DNA of 56,655 bases from JAHIYG01 sp041306075 (GCA_041306075.1 JBFYKH010000053.1:1-56655), one strand, 5' to 3'. Numbered from the stretch's first letter, positions 15,111 to 24,330 are shown. Program-made: numbers and translations. Notes: a model not told the origin generated them from the sequence alone.

Positions 15111-18100
15111 ATGCTCATGGATGAAGCCAGCCGAGACGAAAGCGGCAAGGGAAGCGGCGCCGGCCCAGGCGGGGGTAGTCCTCGCCTCCTGTGGCATCTG
15201 GAGAAGATAATCAACTCGGTCGCGGACCCGATTTTCGTGAAGGACAGGCTGCACCGCTGGGTGCTACTGAACGACGCGTACTGCCGTTTCATGGGGCATC
15301 CCCTCGACGAGCTCCTCGGAAAGTCCGACTACGACTTCTTCCCGAAGTCGGAGGCCGACGTGTTCTGGCGGAAGGACGAGGAGGTCTTCAGGTCCGGCGT
15401 CGAGAACGTGAACGAGGAGCAGTTCACGGACGCCTCCGGCGTCACCCACACGATAATCACGAAGAAGACGCTCTACAACGACCCCGAAGGCGAGGATTAC
15501 ATCGTGGGAGTCATCCGCGACATCACCGACATACGGCAGGCGGAGGCTAGGCTCAGGGACAGCCGGGAGTACCTGAACAGGATAATAAACAACACAGGCG
15601 ACCCCATCTTCGTCAAAGACGGCAGACACCGGTTCGTCATAGCCAATGACGCCCTGTGCAGCATGCTGGGGATGCCCCGGGAGGAGATACTCGGGAAGAC
15701 CCTCGCCGAGTCCCTGCCAGCCGACGAGATGGAGCACTTCCTGAGCGTGGACCAGGAGGTGCTCGAGACGGGGCGGGAGAGCCTGTGCGAGGAGCCCCTT
15801 ACGGTCAAAGGCGGCAGAACCCTGACAATCGTCACAAGGAAGACCCGGTACGTCGACAACCAGGGCAAAAGGTTCGTAATCGGCGTCATACGCGACACGA
15901 CCGAAAAGAAGCGGCTGGAAATGAGGCTCGAGGAGGCGCGCATAGGCCTCGAGGGGAAGGTGTCCGAGCGGACCCGCGAGCTGAATGCGGCGAACGTGAA
16001 GCTCAAGGAGGAGATATCCCAGCGGACGGTGATGGAGAACGCCCTCCGGGAAAGCGAGGAGCGGTTCAGGCGGTCGTTCGAGGACGCGAACATCGGCATG
16101 GCGCAGGTGAGCCCGGACGGCAGGTTCCTGAACGTGAACAAGTCCCTCTGCACGATGCTCGGATACGCCCGCCAGGAGCTACTGGGGAGGGCGTTCTCGT
16201 CCATCACCCATCCCGACGACCTCCGGCTCAGCAAGGAATTCCTGCGGAAGCTGGTCAGGGGCGAGATGGACTCCGGTAAAATCGAGAAACGGTACGTCAC
16301 TAAGGCGGGCGGCATGATATGGGCCATAGTGAACGTGTCCTGCGTCCGCTCGTCCGGGGGGGAAAACACGCTGTACTTCATCACCCAGTTCCAGAACATA
16401 ACCGAGCGGAAGAAGATGGAAGACGCGCTCAGGGACAGCGAATCCCGGTACCGTCAGCTCGTCGAACTCGCCCCCGACGGCATAGTCGTCCACTCCGGCG
16501 GCAGGATAATCCTCGCCAACAAGGCGGCCGTAGCCCTGGTCGGCGGTAAAAAAGAGAATGACCTGGTGGGCAAGCGGCTCATGGACTTCGTGCACCCGGA
16601 CTATGTCGGCTTCGTCAAGGAGCGCGTCCGGCTCATGAGCACCCGGGGGGAATCGCTGCCCGTCGTCGAAGAGAAGTTCCTGCGGCTTGACGGCACGCCG
16701 TTCGACGTCGAAGTCGCCGCGATGCCGGTGCTATTCAGCCAGAAGCCGTCGATGCAGGTCATCTTCAGGGACATAACCCGCAGGAAGCGCTCCGAGGAGG
16801 CCCTGGCCCTGAGCGAGGAGAAGTACCGCACACTCGCCGAATCCGCCGAGGACTTCATATTCTCAGTCGACGGAAACGGCCGCATACTCTATGTGAACAA
16901 CGTCGCCGCCGACGAGATAGGCAGGAAGCCGAAGGACCTCGTGGGGCTGAACATAAAGGACATATTCCCCCGCAAGCAGTATCTGCAGAACCTCAGAGCC
17001 GTCCGCCTCGTCATACGCACCCGCCGCCCCTACTACTCGGAATGGGAGGCGCAATTCCCGAAGCGGAAAATATGGATCAGCACCTGGGTCACTCCTATAA
17101 CGGACGCGGACGGGAAGGTTACGTCCGTCCTTGGCGTCTCAAGGGACATCACCGAGACGAAGGCGGCCAGGGACGCCCTCGCTGACAGCGAACTGAAGTA
17201 CAAGACGCTCATAGACACGGTCCCGCACGGGGTCGCCATATTCCAGGACGACCGGGTGGTTTTCGCGAACAGGGCGGGTATGCGGATGTTCGGCGCGAGG
17301 CGGAGCAGGGACATCCTTGGCTCGCACATCATGTCCTACATCTCCCCGAAAGAGCGCGGGAGGCTGATGAAATACTCACGCCAAAGGCAGACGCGCGGGA
17401 AAACCCCCCCAAGCCACTACTTCACGATGATGAGGCGGACGTCCGGGCAGGACTTCCCGGCCGAATTGTACATACACAAGACCACCTACCGCGGCAAGCA
17501 GGCTACGCAGGCGCTCATAGTGGACATAACCGAGAAGGTGAAGGCGGACACGGCGCTCAGGAATTCGGAGCATAGGTACAGGTCCACCATAAACTCGATG
17601 CGCGACGCCATACACGTGGTTGACCGCTCGCTGAACTTCATCCTCTGGAACAAGACCATGGTCCAGTGGAACCGGCGCCTGGGGCTGCGCCAGGACCTGT
17701 CGGGCCGCACGGTGCCGGAAGTCTTCCCGTTCCTGCCGAAGAAGGTGTGGGCCGAATACAAGGCGGTCTTCAGGACTGGCAAGCCCCTCATGGTCGAGGA
17801 CCATCAGCACGTGGGGGGCGTGGAGATTGTGACGGAGACGACGAAGATACCCGTGTTCGAGGCCGGAAGGGTCAGCCGGGTGGTGACGGTGATACGCGAC
17901 ATAACCAGTGCGAAGCTCGCGGAACGCAAGGTCCTCGACATAAAGCGGCACCTGGAGACAATACTCGACGGCATAAGCGAGTCGATAGTGGTCATAGACC
18001 GCGACTACAACATCGTGAGCTACAACCGCGCCTTCGAGGCATGGGTCAGGAAGCCCGGGGTCAACTACACCGGCAGGAAATGCCATGACGTGATGCACGA

Positions 18101-19040
18101 CTTCGAGCGCAGCTGCAGGAACTGCGTCGTCAGGGACGTGTTCAGGACCGGCAGGCCGTCCGAGTCCATACACAGCCACAACCAGCACGGCGGGCGGGTC
18201 TACCACGAGGTCAGGGCCTATCCGATACCCTCCGAGGATGGCATAAACCAGGCGATATACATATTCCGGGACGTCACCGAGCGGGAGCGGCTGAAGGAGC
18301 AGCTGGCCCTGAACTACGAGGAGCTCCTGAAGGCGAACAAGGAGCTCACGAAGCTCGACCGGATGAAGAGCGACTTCCTGGCGGTGGCGTCGCACGAGCT
18401 TCGGACCCCGCTCGCCATCATAAAGGGCTACGCCGACATACTTTCGTCCGGCGACCTCGGGGAGGTGCGGCCCGAGCAGAGGGAGAAGCTCATGAGGATA
18501 GTCGGCAACGCCGAGCAGCTGAACAACCTGGTGAACAACATACTCGACCTGACGGGTATAGAGGCAGGGGAGCTGACACTGGTCAAGGAGAGATTCGACC
18601 TCGGGGGCCTGGCCGTGGAGACTGTCGGCGACATGGAGGACCTGGCCCGGAAGAGCATGGTGCGCCTCAGCGTGAACGTGCGGACGAGGCGTAAGATACT
18701 GGCCGACCGGGGCAGGATAAGGCAGGTCCTCATTAACCTCATCGACAACGCCCTGAAATTCACTCCTGAGGGGGGTTCGGTCAGGGTGTCCGTGGCGGAG
18801 GCGAAAGGGCAGGTCGCCATCAGGGTACGCGACAGCGGCATAGGCATACGGAGGCGGGACATGGGAAGCCTGTTCCAGCGCTTCCGCCAGGTGGACTCGT
18901 CGGTCCAGAGGAGGTACAAGGGCGTCGGCCTCGGGCTTGTGATATGCAAGAGCATAGTGGAGATGCACGGCGGCTCCATAACCGTGGACAGCCGCTTCGG
19001 CAGCTGGACCGCATTCACGGTCAGGCTGCCCCTTCCCTAG
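15111..19040 (+). CDS. Soluble multi-PAS (eight) sensor histidine kinase
   Basis: 1309 residues with no clear membrane helix, so a cytoplasmic sensor. I count eight PAS modules, each opening with a pattern such as EERFRRSFEDANIGM or HLETILDGISESIVVID. A short coiled coil separates PAS 2 from PAS 3 (about 270-310). PAS 8 has three cysteines (KCHDV, then SCRNCVV), which could bind a redox or metal cofactor. The HisKA domain carries SHELRTPL with the phospho-acceptor His at about residue 1095. HATPase_c has N box NLIDNALKF, G1 VRDSGIGI and G2 GVGLGLVICK. The cognate receiver is the gene just upstream. Three Met codons lie in the first four residues; I use the first. Confidence 0.93.
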   Translation: MLMDEASRDESGKGSGAGPGGGSPRLLWHLEKIINSVADPIFVKDRLHRWVLLNDAYCRFMGHPLDELLGKSDYDFFPKSEADVFWRKDEEVFRSGVENVNEEQFTDASGVTHTIITKKTLYNDPEGEDYIVGVIRDITDIRQAEARLRDSREYLNRIINNTGDPIFVKDGRHRFVIANDALCSMLGMPREEILGKTLAESLPADEMEHFLSVDQEVLETGRESLCEEPLTVKGGRTLTIVTRKTRYVDNQGKRFVIGVIRDTTEKKRLEMRLEEARIGLEGKVSERTRELNAANVKLKEEISQRTVMENALRESEERFRRSFEDANIGMAQVSPDGRFLNVNKSLCTMLGYARQELLGRAFSSITHPDDLRLSKEFLRKLVRGEMDSGKIEKRYVTKAGGMIWAIVNVSCVRSSGGENTLYFITQFQNITERKKMEDALRDSESRYRQLVELAPDGIVVHSGGRIILANKAAVALVGGKKENDLVGKRLMDFVHPDYVGFVKERVRLMSTRGESLPVVEEKFLRLDGTPFDVEVAAMPVLFSQKPSMQVIFRDITRRKRSEEALALSEEKYRTLAESAEDFIFSVDGNGRILYVNNVAADEIGRKPKDLVGLNIKDIFPRKQYLQNLRAVRLVIRTRRPYYSEWEAQFPKRKIWISTWVTPITDADGKVTSVLGVSRDITETKAARDALADSELKYKTLIDTVPHGVAIFQDDRVVFANRAGMRMFGARRSRDILGSHIMSYISPKERGRLMKYSRQRQTRGKTPPSHYFTMMRRTSGQDFPAELYIHKTTYRGKQATQALIVDITEKVKADTALRNSEHRYRSTINSMRDAIHVVDRSLNFILWNKTMVQWNRRLGLRQDLSGRTVPEVFPFLPKKVWAEYKAVFRTGKPLMVEDHQHVGGVEIVTETTKIPVFEAGRVSRVVTVIRDITSAKLAERKVLDIKRHLETILDGISESIVVIDRDYNIVSYNRAFEAWVRKPGVNYTGRKCHDVMHDFERSCRNCVVRDVFRTGRPSESIHSHNQHGGRVYHEVRAYPIPSEDGINQAIYIFRDVTERERLKEQLALNYEELLKANKELTKLDRMKSDFLAVASHELRTPLAIIKGYADILSSGDLGEVRPEQREKLMRIVGNAEQLNNLVNNILDLTGIEAGELTLVKERFDLGGLAVETVGDMEDLARKSMVRLSVNVRTRRKILADRGRIRQVLINLIDNALKFTPEGGSVRVSVAEAKGQVAIRVRDSGIGIRRRDMGSLFQRFRQVDSSVQRRYKGVGLGLVICKSIVEMHGGSITVDSRFGSWTAFTVRLPLP

Positions 19041-19300
19041 GCCCTCTCGAACCTTGTGTGGCCGAAGTGGACGATGAGGTCGACCCCAAGCTTCTTGGCC
19101 GCCCGGGACTTTATGTCGCAGGCTCCGTATGTGGGGTCCGCCATGACGACGGCGGTCGCATGCGTCCTGGCCTCCACCTCCCGGGCTATCCCGAGGGCGT
19201 GCTCCTTCAACCCCTCCGGGAACTGGAGGCCGACGACCCCGGCCTTGGAGCCCAGGATTTCCCCGACGACCCTCTCCAATTCGAAGTCGTAGCCGGTCAC
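19037..19300 (-). pseudogene. dph2: Truncated Dph2 (diphthamide synthesis), N-terminal domain only
   Basis: 87 residues matching only the first of three domains of archaeal Dph2, the 4Fe-4S enzyme that starts diphthamide synthesis on EF-2. Seen are GLQFPEGLK, DPTYGACDI (the first cluster Cys) and LIVHFGHT. Archaeal Dph2 is normally about 330-350 residues with one cluster Cys in each domain, so two Cys and about 250 residues are missing. The frame ends in TAG, overlapping the stop of the convergent kinase gene. I see no continuation in any frame within the kinase gene. GTG start overlaps the aIF5B stop, so translation may still be coupled. It is either a decayed fragment or one part of a split enzyme. 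Confidence 0.75.
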
Positions 19301-21024
19301 TTCAGCCGCCCCTTCTTTATCCTCTTGATTTCCCTCACGACCTCCTTCTCATCGTCGGTGAGGTCGTCTGGGTTGAGCATCGCCGTTTCCTCGTCGCTGA
19401 GGAAGGTGTACACGACGTCGCCCTCGCACACGTGCCTGCCGACGGAGACGTCGTCTATGGACACGGCGACCCTCTCCCCGGGGTTCGCCTCTGTCACGTC
19501 CTTGCCGGAGGACTGCATGCCCCTCACCCGCCCGCACACCTTCCCGTCCGCCCTCATCAGCCTGCAGCCGGGGTGGAGGCTGCCGGCGACGACTTCGACG
19601 CCGACTATCGCCGGCTTGCTCTGCCTGAACGTGTGGTCCGGCAGGAGCATCAGCTTGCACGGCGTCGCGACGCACTTCGCGAGCGCCTGCCTCTCCCTCT
19701 CCTTCTCCCTGGCCACCCACTCGTGGTAGTCCTCAAGGAGCTTGTAGATTATGTTGCTCTCCAGTATCGTCGTGCCGGAGTCGTCGGCGATGGCCTGCGC
19801 GTCAGGCAGCACCTCCGCGTTGAAGGCGAGGACGACGCCGAGGTACTTGCCGTCCTTCGCCACCGACTGCGCCTCGATGACGTCCTGCTTGGCCACCTTC
19901 CCCAGGCCACCCTTCCTGACGGCCACCCCGTCAGCCTCCAGTATCCTCACCATCGCCTCCAGGCTGCCGAGGGTGTCGGCCCTCACTATCACGCCCAGGC
20001 TGTCCCTGCTGATTTCGACCTCGCCTATCTCCTCCCTTATCCCGGCGACCAGCTCCTGGCCGCCGACGTAGACCGGCCCCCCGGGCATGGCGGTCTCGAG
20101 CCTAGGGGCCACTATCTTCACGCCGGAGGCCGCGTACACGTTCCTCACGCTCTTGAACTGCTTCTTCGGGTCCCTCATCTCGTCGAGCGCCTGGGGCCTC
20201 AGGAGCGCCTTCACCTTGGTGACTATCGGCTGCCTGGCGGCGACGACTATCTGGTCGTTGACGTGGATGACGCCGTCGTATATTATCGCGTCTATCGTGG
20301 TGCCGAGGCCCTTCGTCTCCTTGACCTCAAGTATAGTCCCCTTCGCTGGCGAGTCCGTCTCCACCGTCAGCTGCCCGACCAGGTACGTCTGCGCGAGGCC
20401 TATGAGCATGAGGAGCAGCTCCCTGACGCCGTCCCCGGTCTTCCCTGAGACTGGTATGACGGCCACGCTCTTGGCGAAGTCCTTTATGTTGTAGTAGAGG
20501 TCGCAGTCGAACCCGTGCATGCTCAGGTCGCCTATGAGCTTGTAGGCCCTGCCGTTGTACTCCTCGATGACGTGCGGCAGCTGCCCGCCGAGCTTCACCC
20601 CCGGCTGCCAGCCGGATATCATGTCGACCTTGTTGGCCGCGACGACGAAAGGGGTCTTGTACTGCTTTAGTATGCTTATCGACTCCAGGGTCTGCGGCTT
20701 CACGCCCTCATTGAGGTCGACGACGAGCACCGCGAGGTCGGCGACGCTGCCGCCCCTCCTCCTCAGGTTCGTGAACGCCTCGTGGCCCGGCGTGTCGACG
20801 AACAGGAGGCCCCTCAGCGGAATCTTCATCTTCGACATGTCGAGGCCGCCGCACAGCTTGTCTATGACCTCGAAGGGGACGTCCGTGGCGCCGATGTGCT
20901 GGGTGATGCCGCCCGCCTCCCGGGAGGCGACGACGCTGCTCCTGACGTAATCCAGGAGCGTCGTCTTCCCGTGGTCCACGTGCCCCAGGACGCTGATAAT
21001 CGGCTCCCTCGTGTGCTCTGCCAT
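19297..21024 (-). CDS. infB: Translation initiation factor aIF5B
   Basis: 575 residues, full length for the archaeal factor. The GTPase promotes ribosomal subunit joining and initiator-tRNA placement. G1 GHVDHGKTTLLD is at about residue 15, G2 ITQHIGAT at about 40, G3 VDTPGHEAF at about 77, and G4 NKVD at about 131. The archaeal/eukaryotic-type domains II-IV follow, including GVIVRADTLGSLEAM, and the C-terminal helices end in IKRIKKGRLK. The ATG has a plausible TATA region about 25-30 bp upstream. It is cotranscribed with the truncated dph2 downstream. Confidence 0.97.
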   Translation of the reverse strand: MAEHTREPIISVLGHVDHGKTTLLDYVRSSVVASREAGGITQHIGATDVPFEVIDKLCGGLDMSKMKIPLRGLLFVDTPGHEAFTNLRRRGGSVADLAVLVVDLNEGVKPQTLESISILKQYKTPFVVAANKVDMISGWQPGVKLGGQLPHVIEEYNGRAYKLIGDLSMHGFDCDLYYNIKDFAKSVAVIPVSGKTGDGVRELLLMLIGLAQTYLVGQLTVETDSPAKGTILEVKETKGLGTTIDAIIYDGVIHVNDQIVVAARQPIVTKVKALLRPQALDEMRDPKKQFKSVRNVYAASGVKIVAPRLETAMPGGPVYVGGQELVAGIREEIGEVEISRDSLGVIVRADTLGSLEAMVRILEADGVAVRKGGLGKVAKQDVIEAQSVAKDGKYLGVVLAFNAEVLPDAQAIADDSGTTILESNIIYKLLEDYHEWVAREKERERQALAKCVATPCKLMLLPDHTFRQSKPAIVGVEVVAGSLHPGCRLMRADGKVCGRVRGMQSSGKDVTEANPGERVAVSIDDVSVGRHVCEGDVVYTFLSDEETAMLNPDDLTDDEKEVVREIKRIKKGRLK

Positions 21025-21075
21025 CGGATAGTATAACGCATGTCGGCGTAAAAAGGGAGCCGTTCATAAGCTTAC
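21025..21075. promoter_or_regulatory. Divergent promoter of aIF5B and the UPF0282 operon
   Basis: GTATAACG at about 21031-21038 can serve the plus-strand gene (ATG 21076). The T-rich element read as CTTTTTACG on the minus strand, at about 21048-21056, is about 27 bp from the aIF5B ATG. Leaders would be very short on both sides. Confidence 0.35.
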
Positions 21076-21918
21076 ATGAATGTCACGCCGCTTGCTTTCG
21101 AGAGCCTGGGGGTCCGCTCCATGGCCACGCTCGTCGAGGCCGGGGGCAAGAGGGTGGTCATAGACCCGTCCGCCGCGCTCGGCCCCCTCAGGTACGGCCT
21201 GCCGCCGCACGCCCTCGAGATTCAGGCCCTCTCGGCGGCCAAGGAGAAGATACGGGAGGCCGCGTCGTCGTCCGACGCCCTAGTCGTCACACACTACCAC
21301 TACGACCACCATGACTCCTCGGAGCGGTTCTACGGCGGCAAGACGGTGTTCGCCAAGGACGTTAACGCGTCCGTCAACAAAAGCCAGGCGGAGCGCGGCC
21401 GGTACTTCGCCCGGCAAATGCCCCCGGACGCCAGGCTCATATACGCCGACGGCGGAGAGTACGAATTCGGACCCCTGAAGATGAGGTTCTCCCCTCCCGT
21501 CCCACACGGGCCCCCGGGAACCAGGCTGGGATACGTGCTCATGGTGCGGGCCGAGGCCGGGGGACGGGTGCTCGTGCACACATCGGACGTCCAGGGGCCC
21601 GTCGACGAAGCCGCCGCCGAATGGATAATCGGGGCCGGGCCGGACCTCCTGATAGTCGACGGCCCGCCGACATACCTCCTCGGCTACAGGTTCACGGCCG
21701 CGGACATGGAGCGGGCGAAGGCCAACCTCCTGCGGATAATCCGCAAGACCGGCTGCGAGGTCGTGCTCGAGCACCACCTCCTCAGGGACATGGATCACAG
21801 GGAACTGTACGCGGAAGCTTACGCCGCCGGCAATGTGAAGTCCGCGGCCGGGTATTTAGGCGGAAAGGACAATCTACTTGAGATGCAGAGGAAGACGCTG
21901 TGGGGTGCGGGGGCATGA
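21076..21918 (+). CDS. UPF0282 family metallo-beta-lactamase-fold protein
   Basis: 280 residues. The fold has the archaeal UPF0282 metal motif THYHYDHHD at about residue 73, with further candidate ligands in PPVPHGPPG and HTSDVQGP and a late LEHHLLRD. The N-terminus (TPLAFESLGVRSMATLVE) is typical of the family. The biochemical function is not established; the fold predicts a hydrolase with a dinuclear metal site. The downstream methyltransferase starts within its stop codon (ATGA), so it heads a three-gene operon with RNA-modification genes. Confidence 0.9.
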   Translation: MNVTPLAFESLGVRSMATLVEAGGKRVVIDPSAALGPLRYGLPPHALEIQALSAAKEKIREAASSSDALVVTHYHYDHHDSSERFYGGKTVFAKDVNASVNKSQAERGRYFARQMPPDARLIYADGGEYEFGPLKMRFSPPVPHGPPGTRLGYVLMVRAEAGGRVLVHTSDVQGPVDEAAAEWIIGAGPDLLIVDGPPTYLLGYRFTAADMERAKANLLRIIRKTGCEVVLEHHLLRDMDHRELYAEAYAAGNVKSAAGYLGGKDNLLEMQRKTLWGAGA

Positions 21919-22805
21919 GGATACCGCGGGAGTTCGAGTCATACCATATGCGGCTCCTTTCCGGAGAATACCGGCGGTTCCTCGACTTCTTCCTGCAGCC
22001 TGACGAGCGACATTCCATCCGCGTCAACACCCTCAAGTCCACGGTCAGGGAGGTGAAGCGCGTCCTGGCCGAGAACGGGATAGGATACGGTCCGGTGGAA
22101 TGGTGCCCGGAGGGCCTCTGGGTGGACTCGCAGAGCCTGGACCTGATGGAGCATCAGCTGGGGCTATACTACATACAGTCGGCGTCGTCGATGATTGCGC
22201 CGCAGGTGCTCGGGCCCGGGGAATGGGTCGCAGACGTGTGCGCCGCCCCCGGCGGCAAGACGACGCACCTTGGCGAGCTCATGGGCGGCCGCGGCCTCCT
22301 CGTGGCCAACGACGACAATGCACCGAGGCTCAGGGCCCTCGTGTACAACATACAGCGCCTCGGCGTCGAGAACGCCCTCGTCACGAAGTTCGACGGCTGC
22401 CGCTTCGACAGGTGCGCTGAGCGGTTCGACCGGATACTGCTCGACGCGCCGTGCTCGAGCGTCGGCACCCTCCGGCACAGCAGGGAAATCCTCTCGAAGT
22501 GGAGCATGGGGTGGGTGCGGAGCCTCGCCGAGGTCCAGAAGAGGATGATAACCGCGGCGTACGACAGCCTCATGGACGGCGGCAGGCTCGTGTACACTAC
22601 GTGCACGACCACCCTTGAGGAGAACGAGCAGGTGGTAGAGCACCTCCTCGGGGAGAGGCCGGACGCGAAGCTTAAGCGGACGGCGCTGCCCGGCCTCAAG
22701 CTCAGGCGCGGCCTGACCGAGGGGGCGTACGACTGTGGGCGCGTGTGGCCGCAGGACGCCGGCAGCGAGCCCCATTTCGTCGCGGAGGTGGTGAAGGGTG
22801 GATGA
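21915..22805 (+). CDS. NOL1/NOP2/Sun-family RNA cytosine-5 methyltransferase
   Basis: 296 residues from ATG 21915, which overlaps the upstream stop as ATGA; an earlier GTG at 21900 is in frame but less likely. SAM-binding motif I is VCAAPGGKTTHLGEL at about residue 110. The two catalytic cysteines are in motif IV (DAPCSSVGTLRH) and motif VI (TTCTTTLEENEQ). The N-terminal helper domain has RHSIRVNTLKST. The substrate is a tRNA or rRNA cytosine. It lacks the C-terminal PUA-like domain that some relatives carry, and the next gene appears to encode that part separately. Confidence 0.93.
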   Translation: MRIPREFESYHMRLLSGEYRRFLDFFLQPDERHSIRVNTLKSTVREVKRVLAENGIGYGPVEWCPEGLWVDSQSLDLMEHQLGLYYIQSASSMIAPQVLGPGEWVADVCAAPGGKTTHLGELMGGRGLLVANDDNAPRLRALVYNIQRLGVENALVTKFDGCRFDRCAERFDRILLDAPCSSVGTLRHSREILSKWSMGWVRSLAEVQKRMITAAYDSLMDGGRLVYTTCTTTLEENEQVVEHLLGERPDAKLKRTALPGLKLRRGLTEGAYDCGRVWPQDAGSEPHFVAEVVKGG

Positions 22806-23211
22806 GGCGGGGGAGCTTCTGGCTAGGCTGAACGGCCGCTACGGGTCGTCGTATGCGCCCGCCGGCAGGATCATTTTGCGGAAGGGTAAGCTCTTCGTCT
22901 ACTCAGGGCCTCAGACGAACATCAAGGGCGTGTGGCAGGGGGTGCACATCGGAAGCGAAGACCTGTCGCTGACGATAGAGGGCGCCCAAAAGTTAGGCAC
23001 TACCGCCTCGGAGAACACGATCGAAGTCGCGCAAGCCCGGGCGCGCGCATACTACGATGGCGAGGACCTGAAAGGATTCAAGGGCGAAGGCCCCGTCATA
23101 CTCACTACTAAGGGCCGGCCCATAGGGCCCGGCCTACTGAAGGACGGGAAGATAATAAACATCCTCCCCCTGTCCAGGCGGACGGGCCGAAGCCACGACA
23201 ACAAGGACTGA
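22798..23211 (+). CDS. PUA-like RNA-binding protein, partner of the m5C methyltransferase
   Basis: 137 residues. The C-terminal part (GPVILTTKGRPIGPGLLKDGKI followed by NILPLSRR) resembles the PUA-like domain fused to the C-terminus of NSUN/RsmF-type methyltransferases. The N-terminal part has RIILRKGKLFVYSGPQ. GTG start overlaps the methyltransferase gene by 8 bp, so the two are probably made together and act as a complex on RNA. The family assignment rests on pattern and position and should be read as likely rather than certain. Confidence 0.75.
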   Translation: MDEAGELLARLNGRYGSSYAPAGRIILRKGKLFVYSGPQTNIKGVWQGVHIGSEDLSLTIEGAQKLGTTASENTIEVAQARARAYYDGEDLKGFKGEGPVILTTKGRPIGPGLLKDGKIINILPLSRRTGRSHDNKD

Positions 23212-23215
23212 ACGG

Positions 23216-24277
23216 CTACTTCATCGTCAACTCGTCTATGGCGTCGAGGTACGTCTTCAACTCATCCATGGTCCTGTCGGCCATGTGCGGGACCCTGAAC
23301 ATTTTACCCCTGAGGTCGCCGTAGCCGTTCGAGAACTGGTAGCCTTTCCCTGAGAGGCTCTTCCCGAGCTCGGCCAAGTCGATGTCACTCGTGTTGTTGA
23401 CTCCGGTGACCGTCGAAGACCTGCACCAGTCCTCGGCGTAGAGGCTCCAGTTCCTCGCCGCCCACTCCTGCGTGTGAGCCGCCATCTTCGCATGCCTCTC
23501 GAACCTCCTCTCCGCGCCCTCGGCCAGTATCTTCCCGCACTGGTACTCAAGAGCCCTTATCTGCGGTATCGGCGGCGTGCTCGGCGTCTGGTCCTTCTCC
23601 GCCTTCTTCAGATAATCCTGGTAATCGAAGTATAACCCCCTGTTGGGGGTGTTCCTGGAGCGTTCAAGCGCCTTCGCGCTGACCGCGGTCATCGCGAGGC
23701 CGGGGGCCACGCCGAAGCACTTCTGGGTGCCCGTCACGAGGACGTCTATGCCGAGCCTGTCGGTCTCTATCTTCGCCCCGGCGGCGCTCGACACCGCGTC
23801 CACGCAGAACACCACGTCGTTGTCGGAGCAGAGCCTCCCGAACCCCTCAAGCGGCGTCATCGCGCACGTCGAGGTCTCGTTGTGGGTGACGAACAACGTG
23901 TCGTATGCGCCGGACTTCAGCTTCTCCTCCACGTCCGCCGGCCTGCCGGCGCTGCCCCACTTCACCTCTAGGGCGTCCGCCGCCTTCCCGCAGGCGACCG
24001 ACATCCTGTGCCAGCGGCCGCTGAAGGCGCCGTTGACGACGTGGAGGGCCCGCTTGTTGACTGAGTTGAGGACGGCGGCCTCCATCCACCCGCTCGAGGA
24101 CATCGGCCCCATGAACACCGCGTTCTTCGTGCAGAGTATCGCCCTGAGTTTCTCGACGCAGCTTCTGTGCAGCTCGGAGTAATCCTTGCCCCTGTGGCTT
24201 ATCATCGGCTCCGCCATCTTCGCTGCGACGTCCGCTGAGACGTCGACCGGTCCGGGAATGTAAAGTTTCTTCGCCAA
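23216..24277 (-). CDS. Class V PLP-dependent aminotransferase
   Basis: 353 residues, fold type I. The N-terminus YIPGPVDVS and MISHRGKDYSEL are typical of the alanine-glyoxylate/serine-pyruvate/phosphoserine group. The PLP Lys is in TGTQKCFG at about residue 188, with the Asp that contacts the pyridine ring in FCVDAVSSA and an acidic THNETSTCAM loop upstream. The C-terminal domain has a Ser/Asn-rich stretch VTGVNNTSDIDL. The substrate cannot be fixed; alanine-glyoxylate or phosphoserine/serine transamination are the usual options in archaea. It is transcribed in the same direction as the ACT-domain gene upstream, with a gap of about 50 bp. Confidence 0.9.
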   Translation of the reverse strand: MAKKLYIPGPVDVSADVAAKMAEPMISHRGKDYSELHRSCVEKLRAILCTKNAVFMGPMSSSGWMEAAVLNSVNKRALHVVNGAFSGRWHRMSVACGKAADALEVKWGSAGRPADVEEKLKSGAYDTLFVTHNETSTCAMTPLEGFGRLCSDNDVVFCVDAVSSAAGAKIETDRLGIDVLVTGTQKCFGVAPGLAMTAVSAKALERSRNTPNRGLYFDYQDYLKKAEKDQTPSTPPIPQIRALEYQCGKILAEGAERRFERHAKMAAHTQEWAARNWSLYAEDWCRSSTVTGVNNTSDIDLAELGKSLSGKGYQFSNGYGDLRGKMFRVPHMADRTMDELKTYLDAIDELTMK

Positions 24278-24330
24278 AGTATCACCAAGGAAAATATTTT
24301 ATGTGTCGCGGCTTAAAAGCGGGCTCATGC

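Noticed and set aside
17376..18968. Open frame of 530 codons on the minus strand inside the histidine kinase
   Set aside because: The kinase domains are continuous through this stretch. The antisense product is His/Pro/Leu-rich with no domain.
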